Shown: piece after piece, positions 1-8,882 of the stretch
How the letters are laid out: every line of letters begins with the position of its first letter
Position numbering within the stretch: the stretch's first letter is position 1
Source: Lentimicrobiaceae bacterium
GTDB lineage: Bacteria; Bacteroidota; Bacteroidia; Bacteroidales; F082
Length of the DNA stretch: 64,000 nucleotides
Direction of reading: 5' to 3'
NCBI GenBank assembly: GCA_018661505.1
Contig: JABJIE010000070.1
Span: 25,903 to 89,902, forward strand
The notes under the pieces: generated by a model
Database searches by the model: none
What the model was told of the DNA's origin: nothing
The model's input: the letters and a program-made list of their open reading frames with translations, nothing else
Made by a program: the position numbers and the translations under genes

Positions 1-409
1 GCCAGCCATAGCATTTATAAAAAATTTTAATCTTAAAACAGGCGCAATTGCCTCAAGTGTTGCTCATGATAGTCATAATATTATCGCTGTTGGTACTAGT
101 GATGAAGAAATAACCAATGCAATAAACCTTATCATAAAAGAAGAAGGAGGAATATCCTTTGTCAATGGTGATGATAATAAGGTTATTCCTTTGCCAGTTG
201 CTGGCCTTATGTCAACCTGCGATGGTGGACAAATTGCCGCTAGTTATTCTCTTATCGATGAGGCAGTTCATAATGCTGGCTCAACTCTGAGGGCTCCCTA
301 TATGACACTTTCGTTTATGGCATTATTAGTAATTCCACAATTGAAATTGAGTGACAAAGGCCTTTTTGATGGAAATAAATTCCAATTTACAAGCTTATTT
401 AGTTCCTAA
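1..409 (+). CDS. ade: Adenine deaminase, C-terminal part (cut by window start)
   Basis: Adenine deaminase hydrolyses adenine to hypoxanthine and ammonia in purine salvage. Reading frame 2 is open from the first base to the stop at 407-409 and gives about 135 residues. Two stretches are typical of the family's C-terminal domain: [13 protein letters not shown] near the left end, and LPVAGLMS followed by [21 protein letters not shown] near the end. The metal-binding amidohydrolase barrel lies outside the window. No in-frame start is expected here; a TTG at 191 is internal. The gene ends about 100 bp before an ArsR-type regulator on the same strand. The family call is firm; the protein's completeness cannot be judged. 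Confidence 0.9.
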   Translation, partial: PAIAFIKNFNLKTGAIASSVAHDSHNIIAVGTSDEEITNAINLIIKEEGGISFVNGDDNKVIPLPVAGLMSTCDGGQIAASYSLIDEAVHNAGSTLRAPYMTLSFMALLVIPQLKLSDKGLFDGNKFQFTSLFSS

Positions 410-461
410 GGCAAATCCAGCTAAGTTCTAAATCAAGATTTATTATCCTATAAATTATAGT

Positions 462-494
462 TTTGAATTCCTTATGTTAGATTTTATACTTTTG
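462..494 (+). promoter_or_regulatory. Predicted Bacteroidota-type promoter of the ArsR-like gene
   Basis: TTTG at 462-465 and TACTTTTG at 487-494 are separated by 21 bp. This fits the phylum's -33/-7 consensus (TTTG, then TAnnTTTG). The -7 element ends 17 bp before the ATG at 512, which implies a short leader. It is one of the two best two-part promoter matches in the window. Confidence 0.6.
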
Positions 495-511
495 TAAAAA
501 ACGTTACCTGG

Positions 512-811
512 ATGGTTAGAAGCAATATTGATGTAAATAAACTAGAGGCAGCGGCCAGTAAACTGAGGGCTATTTCCCACCCAATGCGAATAGCTATAAT
601 GGATTTGTTATCAAAGGGTAACAAGATGAGCGTTACGGATATTCATAAGGCCCTTAATATTGGACAAGCGGCAGCATCACATCATCTAAGTATATTAAAA
701 AATAAAGGAGTGTTAGTTTCAGAAAGAGATGGAAAGAATATCTATTACAAACTCAGAAGTACAATATTAACAGAAATAATAGATTGTGCTAATAGGTGCA
801 ATGAGTTTTAG
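512..811 (+). CDS. ArsR-family winged-helix transcriptional regulator
   Basis: This 99-residue protein has the size and layout of ArsR/SmtB regulators. Residues about 17-30 (LRAISHPMRIAIMDLL) form the usual first helices. A helix-turn-helix follows (VTDIHKALNIGQAAASHHLS, about 41-60), then a wing (SERDGKNIYYKL, about 70-81). The metal-sensing ELCVC motif of ArsR/SmtB is absent. Two cysteines sit in the last ten residues (DCANRCNEF), so a thiol or metal role is possible but unproven. The gene has its own promoter-like sequence and stands alone, converging on the lipoprotein gene with a 2-bp gap. Its target is unknown. Confidence 0.85.
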   Translation: MVRSNIDVNKLEAAASKLRAISHPMRIAIMDLLSKGNKMSVTDIHKALNIGQAAASHHLSILKNKGVLVSERDGKNIYYKLRSTILTEIIDCANRCNEF

Positions 812-813
812 TC

Positions 814-2577
814 TTAAAATTTCCATTCTTCTTCAATTTCCCAGTTAGCTCTTATTTTTACTTCCTTGGGGAAATACTCAACTTTTTCAGGTTGTAGGTT
901 TTTTGTTAAATCTCCTGGGTCCCATTTATGATTATTATTATCATCAAAGATAATTTTGAATTGAACCGATTGAGGTTTTAGATAATTATATGTTATTGTT
1001 GTGTCATTGGCAAAATAAGCCTCATTTAAAATTTCCTCCTTTTCATTCAGCATTTGAATTATATAGTTTTGCTTCTCATGGGGGAATAATTTTAGTGTAA
1101 GAAATCCGTAGTCACTTATTGGTAATGTTTTAAAACGAATTTCAATTTCTTTGGAATGAACATTATTCCAGCTAGTAAAAGCTGAGTCGGGGAAGGATAT
1201 GTAGTATTTTGTTTCCTCTTCCGCTTTAAAAGGGATTTCTATGGTTCTTCGAATGCTATCAACAAATATTATTTCAGGATTTAAAATAGTATCCGTATTA
1301 ATGACAAGTATGGATGAGTCAACATTATTAAACTTTATCATTGGCTGATTAAAGGTGATTTGTAGTTTACCATCGGGCTCCATTGTATTGGAGGAAATAT
1401 TAGATTTCCAACTTAAAAATTCCTTCTTACTTTCATCTTTTACCTTAACTCTGGCTGCTTTCTTCGATGGATCTAGTTTTAAATATGCTATGCCAAGAGT
1501 ATCACCATATTCTTTTATTAGTAGTTCAAGAGAATCTATGGAAGGGTTATTTAAGTACCATCTTAGTGTATCTAAATTTTCAGAATACTCAGAAATAATA
1601 AGTGAGTCACTTAAATGATATTTGAGCTGCTTAAAAGTAACATTATTTGCAGGTTGTGAAAATGAAAATAATATTTTGTTTTTTTCAGGAACTACTGACT
1701 TTAATAGCCTCTGTATTGTATCCTTAGATGTAAACATATATAAATCAATACCATTATTTTCAAAAAAAAGACTGTCTGTGGCAAATGATCTTTCTGCTTT
1801 AAAACTATTAGTATCAAGTGTTGCTATATATGTGCTATCACTATTAATAGTATCTAATGATATGGGAGGAATAAATATAGGGTGTATTAATGAATCTAGA
1901 AATGCTATTTCTTCAACTGGTTGGTCAAAGAAAAAGTTGCTATTCTTATCATTTAGACCAAAAGCGAAGAAATAATCATCCGATAAACCTGAAAACCGAA
2001 ACTTGCCATTTTTATCAGTTTTACTTAGATAGTATGGTGGTATTAAATATGGTAATGAATCAAACTCAATGGTGTCATTGTTGTCCTTGTATAAGCCAAC
2101 ATATGCACCTTCAACTGGCTCTAGATCAAATGCATTTATAACTTTACCAAAAACACTCAAGGAATCAACAAATTTACCTGTCGAAAATATATATATATAG
2201 TTACTAAGGGGATTCTTTTCCGTTATATCTATTATTGCATCGCCAAAATACACTGAGTAAGTGGTGTTAGGTATTAATTCCTCGTTAAACTTGACCTGAA
2301 TGCTCTTACCCTTTATTTTGAAGTCAGGCATTTTTGCCATTGGTGGTGAAATTAAAGCAGACTGTTGGATATTTTCAAGAGAGACAAATTCATCAAATTT
2401 GATTATAATTCCATTACTAATAAAATTGGCACTGCCATTTGCGGGGATTGTTTCAATAACAGTGGGAGGAGTTTCATCCTTAGGGCCACCTCCAGGTGGA
2501 GTTATTGAGTTAGCACAATTATTCATGGCTATTGCTAATAGCAGGATTGCTGATAAATGTAATACTCTTTTTAGCAT
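814..2577 (-). CDS. Lipoprotein with bacterial Ig-like domains
   Basis: This 587-residue protein starts with a hydrophobic signal peptide ending at a cysteine (LLLAIAMNNCAN). It is therefore probably lipid-anchored, although the lipobox is loose. The following PPGGGPKDETPP and FDEFVSLENIQQSALISPP are hallmarks of a broadly conserved Bacteroidota lipoprotein that begins with a Big_5/SbsA-type Ig-like domain. The middle contains a short segment like a carboxypeptidase-regulatory fold (about 140-230), and a second Ig-like domain seems to lie at about 400-490. The end (DDNNNHKWDPGD) is calcium-loop-like. Its function is not known. It is a single gene, convergent with the ArsR gene. Confidence 0.8.
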   Translation of the reverse strand: MLKRVLHLSAILLLAIAMNNCANSITPPGGGPKDETPPTVIETIPANGSANFISNGIIIKFDEFVSLENIQQSALISPPMAKMPDFKIKGKSIQVKFNEELIPNTTYSVYFGDAIIDITEKNPLSNYIYIFSTGKFVDSLSVFGKVINAFDLEPVEGAYVGLYKDNNDTIEFDSLPYLIPPYYLSKTDKNGKFRFSGLSDDYFFAFGLNDKNSNFFFDQPVEEIAFLDSLIHPIFIPPISLDTINSDSTYIATLDTNSFKAERSFATDSLFFENNGIDLYMFTSKDTIQRLLKSVVPEKNKILFSFSQPANNVTFKQLKYHLSDSLIISEYSENLDTLRWYLNNPSIDSLELLIKEYGDTLGIAYLKLDPSKKAARVKVKDESKKEFLSWKSNISSNTMEPDGKLQITFNQPMIKFNNVDSSILVINTDTILNPEIIFVDSIRRTIEIPFKAEEETKYYISFPDSAFTSWNNVHSKEIEIRFKTLPISDYGFLTLKLFPHEKQNYIIQMLNEKEEILNEAYFANDTTITYNYLKPQSVQFKIIFDDNNNHKWDPGDLTKNLQPEKVEYFPKEVKIRANWEIEEEWKF

Positions 2578-2621
2578 TTGAGATTTTATACTTGCAAAGA
2601 TGCAAATTATTGCAATTGATA

Positions 2622-3239
2622 TTAAATACCCTTACTTATACTTCTAATTCTATATCCCTGATCAATAAAATGTCTTAAAAATTTTGGTAAAGCATATTTT
2701 AAATTACTTTGGGATTTTTCACTATCATGGAAAACTACAATTGATCCTGACTTTGTGTATTTTATGGAGTTTCTTAAGCATTGTTTCATGCCAACATTAG
2801 AATCAAAATCACATGTTAGAATAGACCACATTATTATTTTGTAATTATCCCTTAATGATTTAATCTGTGAAGGAGTAATCCTACCATATGGTGGTCTGAA
2901 ATAATTAGTATCTATATGCTTACCGGCCTTCAATATATTCTTTACGTATTGATCGTTTCTTGTTTTCCATCCATTCAAGTGGTTATAGGTATGATTACCA
3001 ACGTCATTACCATTCTCAATAATTGAATCAAAAACCTTGGGATATTTGCAAACGTTTTCGCCAACACAGAAAAAAGTAGCGCTAGAATTGTGGTCTTTTA
3101 AACAGTCTAGTACCCAGCTGGTTATGTGAGGATGAGGCCCGTCATCTAGGGTAAGAAAGATTTCTTTTCTTGTAGTTTTTATACTCCAGATTAAATCTGG
3201 GGAAATATATTTCAGTATGTGAGGGGTATTTACAATCAT
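2622..3239 (-). CDS. Polysaccharide deacetylase family protein (NodB fold)
   Basis: This 205-residue protein has the NodB signatures: TLDDGPHP (metal-binding Asp pair), GNHTYNH (H-x3-H metal ligands), RPPYGR, and a terminal VVFHDS. Such enzymes remove N-acetyl groups from chitin oligomers, peptidoglycan or other polysaccharides; the substrate here is unknown. I chose the ATG at 3239 (MIVNTPHILKYISPDLIWS), because the 14 residues from the upstream start at 3281 (MCSTNHSL...) do not look like family sequence. No signal peptide is evident from this start, so location is uncertain. It is divergent from gpmA and separated from the lipoprotein start by 44 bp. Confidence 0.85.
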   Translation of the reverse strand: MIVNTPHILKYISPDLIWSIKTTRKEIFLTLDDGPHPHITSWVLDCLKDHNSSATFFCVGENVCKYPKVFDSIIENGNDVGNHTYNHLNGWKTRNDQYVKNILKAGKHIDTNYFRPPYGRITPSQIKSLRDNYKIIMWSILTCDFDSNVGMKQCLRNSIKYTKSGSIVVFHDSEKSQSNLKYALPKFLRHFIDQGYRIRSISKGI

Positions 3240-3374
3240 GCGGTAACAAAAATAACATAGAGAATGGTTTGTAGAGCACAATTTCTTAGTTTTGTTGAAA
3301 AATATGCAGATCCTGACACATTGATTATATAGGACTTGCTTTCTAAATTAATTTATTATCCAAATAGAAGAAAA

Positions 3375-4121
3375 ATGAAAAGATTGGTTCTTGTACGACA
3401 TGGACAAAGTGAATGGAATAAGGAAAATAGGTTTACCGGTTGGAAAGATGTAAGTTTATCTGACCAAGGAATCAAAGAAGCAATAAAGGCTGGTCAAATA
3501 TTGAAAAAGGAAGGTTTTCAGTTTAAACTGGCATACACATCTTATCTAACAAGGGCAATCAAAACTTTGTGGTTAATACTTGAAGAAATGGACATGATGT
3601 GGATTGAGGAAAGAAAAAGCTGGCGTTTAAATGAAAAACATTATGGAACTCTTCAGGGTCTTAACAAAATGGAAACTGCACAGAAATATGGCCCAGATAT
3701 GGTTCTTTTGTGGCGTAGAAGCTTTGCTACTCCACCTGAGGCGTTGACCGCAGATGATGAAAGAAATCCAAGATTAGAAGCAAGATATGCTGACCTAACT
3801 ACCGATGAGCTTCCAATGACAGAGTCGTTAAAAGAGGTAATAGATAGGCTTCTTCCGTATTGGGAAATGGAGATTAAACCTGCTTTGCATGAGAATAAGG
3901 ACTTACTGATTACGGCACATGGTAATAGCCTAAGAGCTTTGGTTATGCATCTCAAGGATATGAGTAAAGAAGAAATTCTAGGATTTAACATACCTACGGG
4001 TGTTCCTTATGTGTTTGAATTTGATGATGACCTTAATTTTGTAAAGGATTATTTTATTGGTGATCCAGAAGAAATAAAAGAATTGATGGAGAAAGTTGCT
4101 AATCAGGCAAAGGGAAAATAA
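3375..4121 (+). CDS. gpmA: 2,3-bisphosphoglycerate-dependent phosphoglycerate mutase
   Basis: It interconverts 3- and 2-phosphoglycerate in glycolysis and gluconeogenesis in the cytoplasm. The 248-residue length from the ATG at 3375 matches the family. LVRHGQSEWN carries the phosphohistidine (His9). NRFTGWKDV, LNEKHYGTLQGLNK with the acid/base Glu, and TAHGNSLRALV with the second catalytic His are all present. An upstream in-frame ATG at 3336 would add 13 residues unlike the family, so it is rejected. The gene is followed after 32 bp by a phosphatase gene and then by mobA on the same strand, which may form one transcript. Confidence 0.95.
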   Translation: MKRLVLVRHGQSEWNKENRFTGWKDVSLSDQGIKEAIKAGQILKKEGFQFKLAYTSYLTRAIKTLWLILEEMDMMWIEERKSWRLNEKHYGTLQGLNKMETAQKYGPDMVLLWRRSFATPPEALTADDERNPRLEARYADLTTDELPMTESLKEVIDRLLPYWEMEIKPALHENKDLLITAHGNSLRALVMHLKDMSKEEILGFNIPTGVPYVFEFDDDLNFVKDYFIGDPEEIKELMEKVANQAKGK

Positions 4122-4153
4122 AACAAGTTCTTTTGTCAAAATAATATTTCCAA

Positions 4154-4885
4154 ATGATTAAGAAATGGGTAATCCCAGATATACATGGCTGTTTTAGGAC
4201 ATTGGAAACTCTTGTTGAAAAACAAATAGTGCCCAACAAGAATGACCTAATGGTATTTTTGGGAGATTATATTGATAGGGGTCCTGATAGTAAAAAGGTC
4301 ATAGACTACATAATGAATCTACAAAGTAATGAGTATAATGTGGTCACTTTGAAGGGAAATCATGAAGATTATTGCGTGAAAGCCTATAATGCCAATAAAA
4401 ATCAAAAAAGTTTTATGGGTTTTAAGTCAAAAACTAAGATTCAGAAAGAATGGGAAATACATGGAGGAAAGCAAACCCTGGATAGTTTTAATGTCGAATC
4501 ACCAAGAGATATACCAGAGCATTATATACGATGGATGGATGAGTTACCATATTATTATGAGTTGGATAATTACATTATTGTTCATGCCGGCTTAAATTTT
4601 AAAGAAGAAGATCCTTATTCAGATAAACAGTCTATGTTATGGATTCGCGATTTCCAGGTAGAGGAAGAAAAGATAAATAATAAAAAAATTATTCATGGAC
4701 ATGTTCCTGTAAACCTCGAGTTCATAGATTTAGCAATTAATAATAATGATTACAAATTCATTGACCTGGATAACGGTGTTTATTTTGATGACAGAGTGGG
4801 TTATGGAAACTTAATTGCACTGGAACTTACATCCATGAAGTATTCTATACAATCACTGATGGATGATGTTAGGTATGGGAAATAG
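4154..4885 (+). CDS. PPP-type metallophosphoesterase (serine/threonine phosphatase-like)
   Basis: This 243-residue protein has all the PPP family metal motifs: PDIHG (Asp9, His11), GDYIDRG (37-43), GNHED (68-72), VHAGL and IHGHVP. These bind two metals and hydrolyse phosphomonoesters. Bacterial members act on phosphoproteins or small phosphate and nucleotide substrates, so the true substrate cannot be told. The protein has no membrane segment and is probably cytoplasmic. It lies 32 bp after gpmA and 15 bp before mobA, suggesting one transcript without an obvious shared pathway. Confidence 0.87.
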   Translation: MIKKWVIPDIHGCFRTLETLVEKQIVPNKNDLMVFLGDYIDRGPDSKKVIDYIMNLQSNEYNVVTLKGNHEDYCVKAYNANKNQKSFMGFKSKTKIQKEWEIHGGKQTLDSFNVESPRDIPEHYIRWMDELPYYYELDNYIIVHAGLNFKEEDPYSDKQSMLWIRDFQVEEEKINNKKIIHGHVPVNLEFIDLAINNNDYKFIDLDNGVYFDDRVGYGNLIALELTSMKYSIQSLMDDVRYGK

Positions 4886-4900
4886 TTATAATATGTTTCA

Positions 4901-5464
4901 ATGAAAAGAGCTGTAACAGGCATTGTTCTTGCAGGAGGTGCCAGCCGTAGAATGGGGCGAGATAAAGGATTTGTCTCATATAAGGGTAAAACTCTAATTG
5001 AATATTCCATAGAAAATATCAAATGTGTTTGTGATAGTATAATTATTAGTTCAAATAAAGTAAGCAAATACAATAATCTTAATTACCCTATTATTAAAGA
5101 TATTACCGATCCCATAGGTCCAATTGGGGGTATATATTCGTGTCTTTTAGCATCCAAAACAACAGATAATTTAATCATTTCATGTGATATTCCAGAGTTA
5201 TATCCTGCAACCCTTGATTTCTTATTGTCCAATAAACAAGATTATGAAATAGTTGTCCCACAACATGATGATGGACATTTTGAACCCCTTGCGGGATATT
5301 ATTCAAAAAAAATTATTCCAGTATTAGAAAAAGCCATAACCAATAAAAATTATAAACTTATGGACCTTTTCAAACAAGTTGGTTTTAAATCAATTAAAAT
5401 AAGCGAAATGCCACATGGATCATCGCAGTTTAAGAATGTGAATACCCTTGAAGACCTAATGTGA
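4901..5464 (+). CDS. mobA: Molybdenum cofactor guanylyltransferase-like protein
   Basis: This 187-residue nucleotidyltransferase begins with the MobA signature LAGGASRRMGRDKG (about residues 10-23). It continues with ISCDIPELYP (metal-binding Asp) and VPQHDDGHFEPLAGYYS, both typical of MobA. MobA joins GMP from GTP to molybdopterin to form the bis-MGD cofactor. No other molybdenum-cofactor gene or molybdoenzyme is in the window, so this is an isolated copy, and a related NTP transferase with another acceptor cannot be excluded. Its last bases overlap a start-less open frame on the opposite strand. Confidence 0.85.
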   Translation: MKRAVTGIVLAGGASRRMGRDKGFVSYKGKTLIEYSIENIKCVCDSIIISSNKVSKYNNLNYPIIKDITDPIGPIGGIYSCLLASKTTDNLIISCDIPELYPATLDFLLSNKQDYEIVVPQHDDGHFEPLAGYYSKKIIPVLEKAITNKNYKLMDLFKQVGFKSIKISEMPHGSSQFKNVNTLEDLM

Positions 5465-5639
5465 TGGAAAATCTAAAAAAGCAGATATAAAATAAAAATA
5501 GCCATTGGCATGACCGGTTTGTAGGCATTTCTTGAGATAACTATTAGAGGCTTTTAGCGCACTTCCAACGATGATGCCCAGCTTGTAATTTGTTGCTAAT
5601 AATGGTTTTATTATTTCGAGGAAAAACAGAATTAATTTT

Positions 5640-5849
5640 TTAATTAATTATTCCCTCCGAAAAGGACTTATTGTAATAATTTTCTCTTTCCAATTTGGTC
5701 ATTCCAACAGTTTGTTCCATGAAAACATTTCTGTCATGCCTTGTCTTAAATATCCAAATGCAGACACTATCCTTACTGTGATAAATGGCTTTTAGCTCAT
5801 CATCAATCTTACATATTTCTTCAGGAATTGTCACTTTAATACATATCAT
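5640..5849 (-). CDS. Small hypothetical protein (69 aa)
   Basis: This short reading frame begins with ATG and encodes a charged, soluble, cytoplasmic-looking peptide (MICIKVTIPEEICKIDDELK at the start). No domain is recognised and there is no signal or membrane segment. It lies alone on the minus strand between mobA and the cysteate synthase gene, 50 bp downstream of the latter. The composition looks coding, with a mixed alpha/beta pattern, and the start is unambiguous. Without a homologue it remains a tentative gene. Confidence 0.45.
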   Translation of the reverse strand: MICIKVTIPEEICKIDDELKAIYHSKDSVCIWIFKTRHDRNVFMEQTVGMTKLERENYYNKSFSEGIIN

Positions 5850-5899
5850 AGTAAATCAATTATGAATATTAGTTAGTATTATTGTTATGGATATTGAGC

Positions 5900-7189
5900 T
5901 TACCAAGAAAGACCGTTTAATTTTTTCTTGACGTCTTCTTCCTTTGGATTCATATCAAATACTAAAGATGGCTTTAGATAGAAAAGCTCATTTTCATCTT
6001 TGAATCTCTGCTCTCCTCCTCCTGTTATATTTAGCATTATAAGGCTATCTTCAAGGATGGTTTTATTTTTTACTTCATTTATCAATGTTGCAGTTGCTAC
6101 AGCTGCAGCAGGATGTATATCTATACCTTCAGTTTTTTCAAATAATGTGGCTGCCTCTTTGGCTTCTTCATTTGTTGATAATAATACATCACCGCCAGCA
6201 TCTTTCATGGCATCAAATAGACCTCCAATAATACCATATGGAGGCTTTCTGTTGGAGAGCACCTTTGCATCTATTATTTCTACTTGTTTTCTTGCTTCAT
6301 CATCATTAATTGGCAATAATTCTCTTGAGTTTGCCTTCCAAGCATCATATATGGGTTTAAATGGATAATTTTGGCTAACCATTAAATTCATTTTACGATT
6401 ACCAAATCTTCCATCCTCAATAAACCTTAAGTTTGCCTCCCATGCTGCAATGGCTCCAGTTCCACTTCCTACTGCCTGAAAATAATATTCAGGGATTTCT
6501 CCTATTGTTGTAGTTGCAGATAACATAGTTGTTCCCATACCATCTCTACGTGCTACATTTTTTGCACCTCCTTCGGCATAAAACTTGCTCATCTGACATG
6601 CAATATTGGAAAGATGAATAGCATCAAAATAATCGCTTCCACTTTTGCTACATATAAGTTTAACACAGTCATTTAATGGTTTATCAAACCATAGTGCGTT
6701 GATATTATCTTCAGGAACACTTAATAATAATGGTATATTATTTTCAGAACAAACCTGTGCAAATGCTCTTGCTGTATTTCCAGCTGATGCAACAACAAGT
6801 ATCCTTTTTTCATTTGAATTAATTCTGCCGCATACGCTAAAAGCTTCTGTTTCTTTGAATGAACATGTTTTCATTGTGGCACCAATTTCTGGCCAGTATC
6901 CACTAAAAGTAATGTATAGGTTATTTAGCTTAAGATATTTTGCCAAGCCTTTACTCTTATATGTTATTGGAGAGCTAGAGCCCATCAAAGCTCTTTTAAT
7001 TGGTAACCAATCTGAGAATTTATATAATCCGTAGCTATTGTTCTTTAAATTAAGTTGTGGCTTATCATATATTGCCCTTATCAAAGAAGCAGTTTTTTCA
7101 TTTTCAGGATCTAAATCCCAGCCCTTATCTTTAAAAACATTACCTGTTGCAACCGACATTAGGTTATAGGTTGTATGTATGTCAATCAT
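5900..7189 (-). CDS. Cysteate synthase (threonine synthase-related PLP enzyme)
   Basis: The 429-residue protein matches what I recall of the archaeal cysteate synthase family, which makes L-cysteate from phosphoserine and sulfite. Matching stretches are GYWPEIGATMKTCSFKETEA (about 98-117, with Lys112 as the likely PLP lysine), SAGNTARAF (135-143), GGAKNVARRDGMGT, YYFQAVGSGTGAIAAWEA, NRKPPYG, LFEKTEGID and a terminal NITGGGEQR. The N-terminal zinc-binding cysteines of the archaeal form are missing. In Bacteroidota, cysteate feeds sulfonolipid (capnine) synthesis, but the acyltransferase that would follow is not in the window. A TATCTTTG -7 element lies just upstream. A B12 radical SAM gene precedes it on the same strand, 99 bp away. 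Confidence 0.85.
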   Translation of the reverse strand: MIDIHTTYNLMSVATGNVFKDKGWDLDPENEKTASLIRAIYDKPQLNLKNNSYGLYKFSDWLPIKRALMGSSSPITYKSKGLAKYLKLNNLYITFSGYWPEIGATMKTCSFKETEAFSVCGRINSNEKRILVVASAGNTARAFAQVCSENNIPLLLSVPEDNINALWFDKPLNDCVKLICSKSGSDYFDAIHLSNIACQMSKFYAEGGAKNVARRDGMGTTMLSATTTIGEIPEYYFQAVGSGTGAIAAWEANLRFIEDGRFGNRKMNLMVSQNYPFKPIYDAWKANSRELLPINDDEARKQVEIIDAKVLSNRKPPYGIIGGLFDAMKDAGGDVLLSTNEEAKEAATLFEKTEGIDIHPAAAVATATLINEVKNKTILEDSLIMLNITGGGEQRFKDENELFYLKPSLVFDMNPKEEDVKKKLNGLSW

Positions 7190-7210
7190 TTAATTGAAAT
7201 TTATGCCCCG

Positions 7211-7218
7211 CAAAGATA
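7211..7218 (-). promoter_or_regulatory. Predicted -7 element (TATCTTTG) of the cysteate synthase gene
   Basis: The minus strand reads TATCTTTG, a match to TAnnTTTG, ending 21 bp before the ATG at 7189. No well-spaced -33 TTG is visible. It suggests the cysteate synthase gene can be transcribed separately from the radical SAM gene upstream. Confidence 0.45.
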
Positions 7219-7288
7219 GACAATCAGAATATAGAAGTATTTGTAAAACGATTTTTTCAACCTTTTTAGATAAATAATTAATCAAGTT

Positions 7289-8692
7289 TTACATGAAAGG
7301 TGTTGATTCTACATCTTTTAACCCGAATATGTCCTCCAAATTAAGCTGAGGTCGGGAATCATCATGCTCAAAGACTAAATTATGATATTGTATATTGCTA
7401 CCATAGGACCATATACCTGCAATTGGACTCTTAGTTTGCTTCAGAGTTCTTATGAATTTCTTTTTTAGGACTTTTTCATTATACAATTCATCCCAATTTT
7501 TAGATATTTCCTTGTTCATTGTTTCTTGATTCATTAAGTCATGATTCCAAACAATTTCGCCAAAATGATAATGCTGCCAATCTTGAGGGAAATTGTTAAA
7601 TCTGATCTTTCCATCTTCTTGCAATCTATTGAATAAACGAGTTCCGGGTAATGGAGTTAGAACAGTTGCCTGCACTGAATCTATTGCTGCATTATTAATG
7701 TAGCTTGTGCGTGCTTCCATAGTTTCGGGGGTATCTGTTTCCAGACCATAAATAAATGCTCCTAAAACAGCAATACCATACTTGTGTATCTTATTGAAAA
7801 CTATTTCGTAGCTGTCTATTCCCATCTTAGCATTCAATCGTTTATTCATATTTTGAAGTTGTTCAATGCGCTCTGATTCGATGCCTAACAATACCATTCT
7901 GCAGCCTGCTTTTGCTGCTAGTTCTAATACTTCTTCATTATCGGCAAAATTCATGGAGGCTGAGCAGAACCATTCTATTTTTATTCCTCTTTCAATTATG
8001 CCATTGCAGAACTCTATTGTTCTTCTTTGTGCTCGTCTTCCATAACCTATTAGATTATCATCAACAAAATAAACCATGCTATGGTTTATTGTCTCTAGTT
8101 CGTCTAAAACGTCTTCAATGGGCCTGTATCTATAAGAATTACCGTTAAAAGCAGGAACAGAACAAAACTCACAATTCATTGGGCAACCTCGGGATGTTTG
8201 AACACTAGCAAATTTATAATCCTTGTGAAAAATTTCATGCTTTGGTCTAACCATTTCTTCCATGGGTAATATTTGTCCTGTATATTGCCTTTTCATTTTA
8301 CCTTTAGTGAAGTCTTCTAACAGTGTTTTCCATACACTTTCAACTTCTCCAACAACAATAGTACTAACAATCTTTTTTGCCTCTTCTGGCATCATTGAAG
8401 CATGTATGCCTCCAAGAATTGTTGGTATACCTTTTTCTTCATAGATGGTTGCAATTTCATAGGCACGTGTAACACTAGAGGTTAGGGCAGTAATACCAAC
8501 TAAGTCAGCTTCTCTATATTCAAAGCTATCAAAATTTTCATCTATTAATTCAACTTCCCAATCGTCTGGAGTTAGGGTTGCAATTATACCCAATCCTAAT
8601 GGTGGATAGATTACTTGTCTATGTATAACTAGCCCTTTAGTGCTGGTATTAAGAGGATTAACCAACACAAGCTTCTTTTTTTGTTTAGTCAT
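7289..8692 (-). CDS. B12-binding domain radical SAM protein
   Basis: This 467-residue enzyme has an N-terminal cobalamin-binding Rossmann domain (about 1-130), including VGITALTSSV and ILGGIHASMMPEEA. A radical SAM core follows with the cluster-binding cysteines 170, 174 and 177 in SRGCPMNCEFCSVP. The C-terminal part (TPLPGTRLFNRLQEDGKI, then a DUF4070-like tail) matches the class that contains methyltransferases and other lipid- or hopanoid-modifying enzymes. The substrate is unknown. It is the upstream neighbour of cysteate synthase on the same strand, but that alone does not prove a shared pathway. No membrane segment is seen. Confidence 0.88.
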   Translation of the reverse strand: MTKQKKKLVLVNPLNTSTKGLVIHRQVIYPPLGLGIIATLTPDDWEVELIDENFDSFEYREADLVGITALTSSVTRAYEIATIYEEKGIPTILGGIHASMMPEEAKKIVSTIVVGEVESVWKTLLEDFTKGKMKRQYTGQILPMEEMVRPKHEIFHKDYKFASVQTSRGCPMNCEFCSVPAFNGNSYRYRPIEDVLDELETINHSMVYFVDDNLIGYGRRAQRRTIEFCNGIIERGIKIEWFCSASMNFADNEEVLELAAKAGCRMVLLGIESERIEQLQNMNKRLNAKMGIDSYEIVFNKIHKYGIAVLGAFIYGLETDTPETMEARTSYINNAAIDSVQATVLTPLPGTRLFNRLQEDGKIRFNNFPQDWQHYHFGEIVWNHDLMNQETMNKEISKNWDELYNEKVLKKKFIRTLKQTKSPIAGIWSYGSNIQYHNLVFEHDDSRPQLNLEDIFGLKDVESTPFM

Positions 8693-8711
8693 AATACGAT
8701 TCTTATTTTAA

Positions 8712-8719
8712 CAAATATA
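8712..8719 (-). promoter_or_regulatory. Predicted -7 element (TATATTTG) of the radical SAM gene
   Basis: The minus strand reads TATATTTG 19 bp before the ATG at 8692. The nearest upstream TTG is about 29 bp away, too far for a standard -33 element, so this is a half match. Confidence 0.4.
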
Positions 8720-8845
8720 TAATATCTCATAATAAGTGTGATAATGAACAAAAAATTTGTAACCTATACACCATTGTATAAGGAGTAATTGACGGATAGC
8801 TATTTTAATAGAATAAGAAAATATTTATGTATGCCGGATAAATAA

Positions 8846-8853
8846 TATATTTG
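8846..8853 (+). promoter_or_regulatory. Predicted -7 element (TATATTTG) of the MscS-type channel gene
   Basis: TATATTTG matches TAnnTTTG and ends 29 bp before the ATG at 8883. No convincing -33 TTG is present. The 190-bp gap between the divergent radical SAM and channel genes therefore carries one candidate promoter on each strand and nothing else recognisable. Confidence 0.4.
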
Positions 8854-8882
8854 GTAATTAATAACAAACAATTATAAGTATT

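Noticed and set aside
3247..3254. TATTTTTG on the minus strand as promoter of the deacetylase gene
   Set aside because: It would leave only a few bases of leader before the chosen ATG, and no -33 element is present at normal distance; probably chance.
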